NCBI RefSeq assembly: GCF_030519375.1
Contig: NZ_JAUMKB010000004.1
Location: 186,001 to 250,000, forward strand
Direction: 5' to 3'
Length of the DNA: 64,000 nt
DNA from: Mucilaginibacter tolerans
GTDB lineage: Bacteria; Bacteroidota; Bacteroidia; Sphingobacteriales; Sphingobacteriaceae
Under the pieces are notes generated by a model. That model had not been told where the DNA came from. It was given only the letters and a program-made list of their open reading frames with translations, and did not search any database. The translations under genes and the position numbers were made by a program. Of the stretch, positions 62,931-64,000 are shown piece after piece (position 1 is the stretch's first letter; each line of letters opens with the position of its first letter).

Positions 62931-63569
62931 ATGAATAAGACAATTCAGCTGGTAAATGAATGGGGTGATTTTGAGACTGCATACCCTGATGCCAATATCG
63001 ACGACTTTTGCAGGCATTACCTTGCTACTCATCAGCAGCAAAAAAATGCGGGGCCTTTAACAGGTGGCGTTGTACCGCCAACCAGCGAAGGGTTGTTGTT
63101 GAAAATGATTGGCCGTATTCATAAGCTGAATATGAGCTACGCAAACAATGCGCTGGAAGGTACCGGCGTGAAACAGGTAGAAGAGTTTGGCATTCTGTTG
63201 ACCGTGCAGCAAGAACGGAACCCCAAAAAATCAGAAGTGATCTATGCCAATTTATTCGAGCTATCAAGCGGGACGGACATGCTGAACCGCCTGATAAAAC
63301 GAGGGCTGATAAAAGAATACGACGATAAAGACGACAAGCGCTCAAAGCGCATTGAGCTTACCGCAACAGGAGCAAAGGCAATTGAGCTTTGTACGGCACG
63401 TATGCGAAAAGTGGCCGGTATGATGACTATTGACCTTAGTGAGGACGATAAACAGCTATGCATCCAGCTTCTGAAAAATATCGAGATCAAATACTCAGCA
63501 CTATGGCAGCAACATAAGGATAAGCCTTTTGATCAGGTTTATGATGATATGCTGGCTGCAGTGAAATGA
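62931..63569 (+). CDS. MarR family transcriptional regulator
   Basis: 212 residues. Winged helix (about 85-160): PKKSEVIYANLFELSSGTDM recognition region, then LIKRGLIKEYDDKDDKRSKR wing and ELTATGAKAIEL. The N-terminus (to about 60) and C-terminal helices form the dimer interface. Divergent from the membrane/oxidoreductase/DoxX operon, with direct repeats in between, so it probably controls that operon and itself. Ligand unknown. Confidence 0.9.
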   Translation: MNKTIQLVNEWGDFETAYPDANIDDFCRHYLATHQQQKNAGPLTGGVVPPTSEGLLLKMIGRIHKLNMSYANNALEGTGVKQVEEFGILLTVQQERNPKKSEVIYANLFELSSGTDMLNRLIKRGLIKEYDDKDDKRSKRIELTATGAKAIELCTARMRKVAGMMTIDLSEDDKQLCIQLLKNIEIKYSALWQQHKDKPFDQVYDDMLAAVK

Positions 63570-63574
63570 GTATA

Positions 63575-64000
63575 TCACTTTTTAGTTTCTTTCAAAAAAT
63601 CATCCGTAAAGTGCTTCTTCGTTTTTGGCTTTGAAAACTTCTCAGCATTGAAAGTTTGGGAGGCACCTTTTGGGATGCTCAGGCTATGCCAATCACTACC
63701 GGCAATCATTTTTGCGATATAAATGATTTGTCCTACATGGTAGGGATAATGCGCCAGTTGCCGGTTAATGGCTTCCATTACCGTATGCCCCTGGTTGCGG
63801 ATGTAGATGATTTTTTTCAGATCCTCACCTGTCAGTTGTTTGAGTGCACCCAAAAGACAGGCCCATCCTTCATCCCATTTGTTCAGTAATTCTCCTTTGG
63901 TATTTATGGTACTTTCAAATTCGGCATCGCGGTTACGCCAATCCTTTTCACCGTCGGTGGTCAGAAAGTCTGTCCATCGCGAAAGCATATTACCCCATAA
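63575..64000 (-). CDS. DUF1572 / DinB-like protein, 5' end outside window
   Basis: The frame is open to the right edge (beginning LWGNMLSRWTDFL), so the start lies beyond the window. Four-helix-bundle DinB/YfiT-like family, DUF1572 subfamily: FLTTDGEKDWRNRDAEFEST and the metal-site-like AINRQLAHYPYHVGQIIYIA. The ATG at 63988 is internal, not the start, because conserved residues continue upstream. Possible thiol- or metal-dependent transferase; function unknown. Convergent with MarR, 5 bp apart. Confidence 0.85.
   Translation of the reverse strand, partial: LWGNMLSRWTDFLTTDGEKDWRNRDAEFESTINTKGELLNKWDEGWACLLGALKQLTGEDLKKIIYIRNQGHTVMEAINRQLAHYPYHVGQIIYIAKMIAGSDWHSLSIPKGASQTFNAEKFSKPKTKKHFTDDFLKETKK

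Overview
The window is chromosomal DNA of a Bacteroidota bacterium, most likely a Sphingobacteriaceae member (Mucilaginibacter- or Pedobacter-like). This is inferred from the gene families (DUF4294, DUF6588, DUF5103 type IX secretion plug, BshB1, standalone MnmD, RRM RNA-binding protein, IS1182 transposase) and from the Bacteroidota promoter motif TAnnTTTG, which lies a short distance upstream of many start codons. There is no rRNA, CRISPR array or prophage. One tRNA (Cys) and one complete insertion sequence are present.

Layout. 1-5.3 kb (minus): the end of pabB, purA, a Fur regulator and a bifunctional (p)ppGpp synthetase/hydrolase. 5.4-7.2 kb (plus): DUF4294 protein, glutathione peroxidase and bacillithiol deacetylase BshB1. 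7.3-24.4 kb: amino acid metabolism (lysine 6-transaminase, ACC deaminase-like, class IV aminotransferase), RluD, Fmt, NamZ-like amidase/muramidase family protein, LolC/E-like permease, an ECF sigma factor with a membrane partner carrying a barrel-like C-terminus, MazG, MnmD and a beta-lactamase-fold/rhodanese protein. 24.4-28.6 kb is an accessory island: an IS1182-family element sitting in the middle of a palindrome, a pentapeptide-repeat HTH regulator with two upstream dyads, two cold-shock proteins and four copies of one intergenic repeat module. 28.7-45.1 kb: valS, hybrid histidine kinase, an HsdR-N-like nuclease-fold protein, holA, RRM protein, a lipoprotein that looks like a pepsin-type aspartic protease, an EVE/CBM9/glycosidase-like operon, acyl-CoA thioesterase, type IX plug protein, ABC-F ATPase and pyrD. 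45.1-64 kb: tRNA-Cys, TrmH-type methyltransferase, BamA/TamA-like protein, a phosphopantetheinyl transferase divergent from a 1319-residue Pls/PosA-type synthetase, transglutaminase plus Anbu-like proteasome homologue, GH3 glucosidase, acyltransferase, DEAD-box helicase, a MarR-controlled membrane/oxidoreductase locus and a partial DinB-like gene.

The most unusual feature is the number and variety of interspersed palindromic or quasi-tandem repeat families, at least a dozen, between genes. Several run into genes: one supplies the stop codons of two convergent genes, and at least three appear to encode in-frame protein segments (valS, mnmD and the Pls-like synthetase just before its A3 motif). 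This resembles the Rickettsia palindromic elements, but with many unrelated families in 64 kb. Other notable items are the pepsin-like lipoprotein, the poly-amino-acid-synthetase-like gene with its likely activating enzyme, and a group of genes whose -7 element is so close to the ATG that their mRNAs should be leaderless or nearly so.
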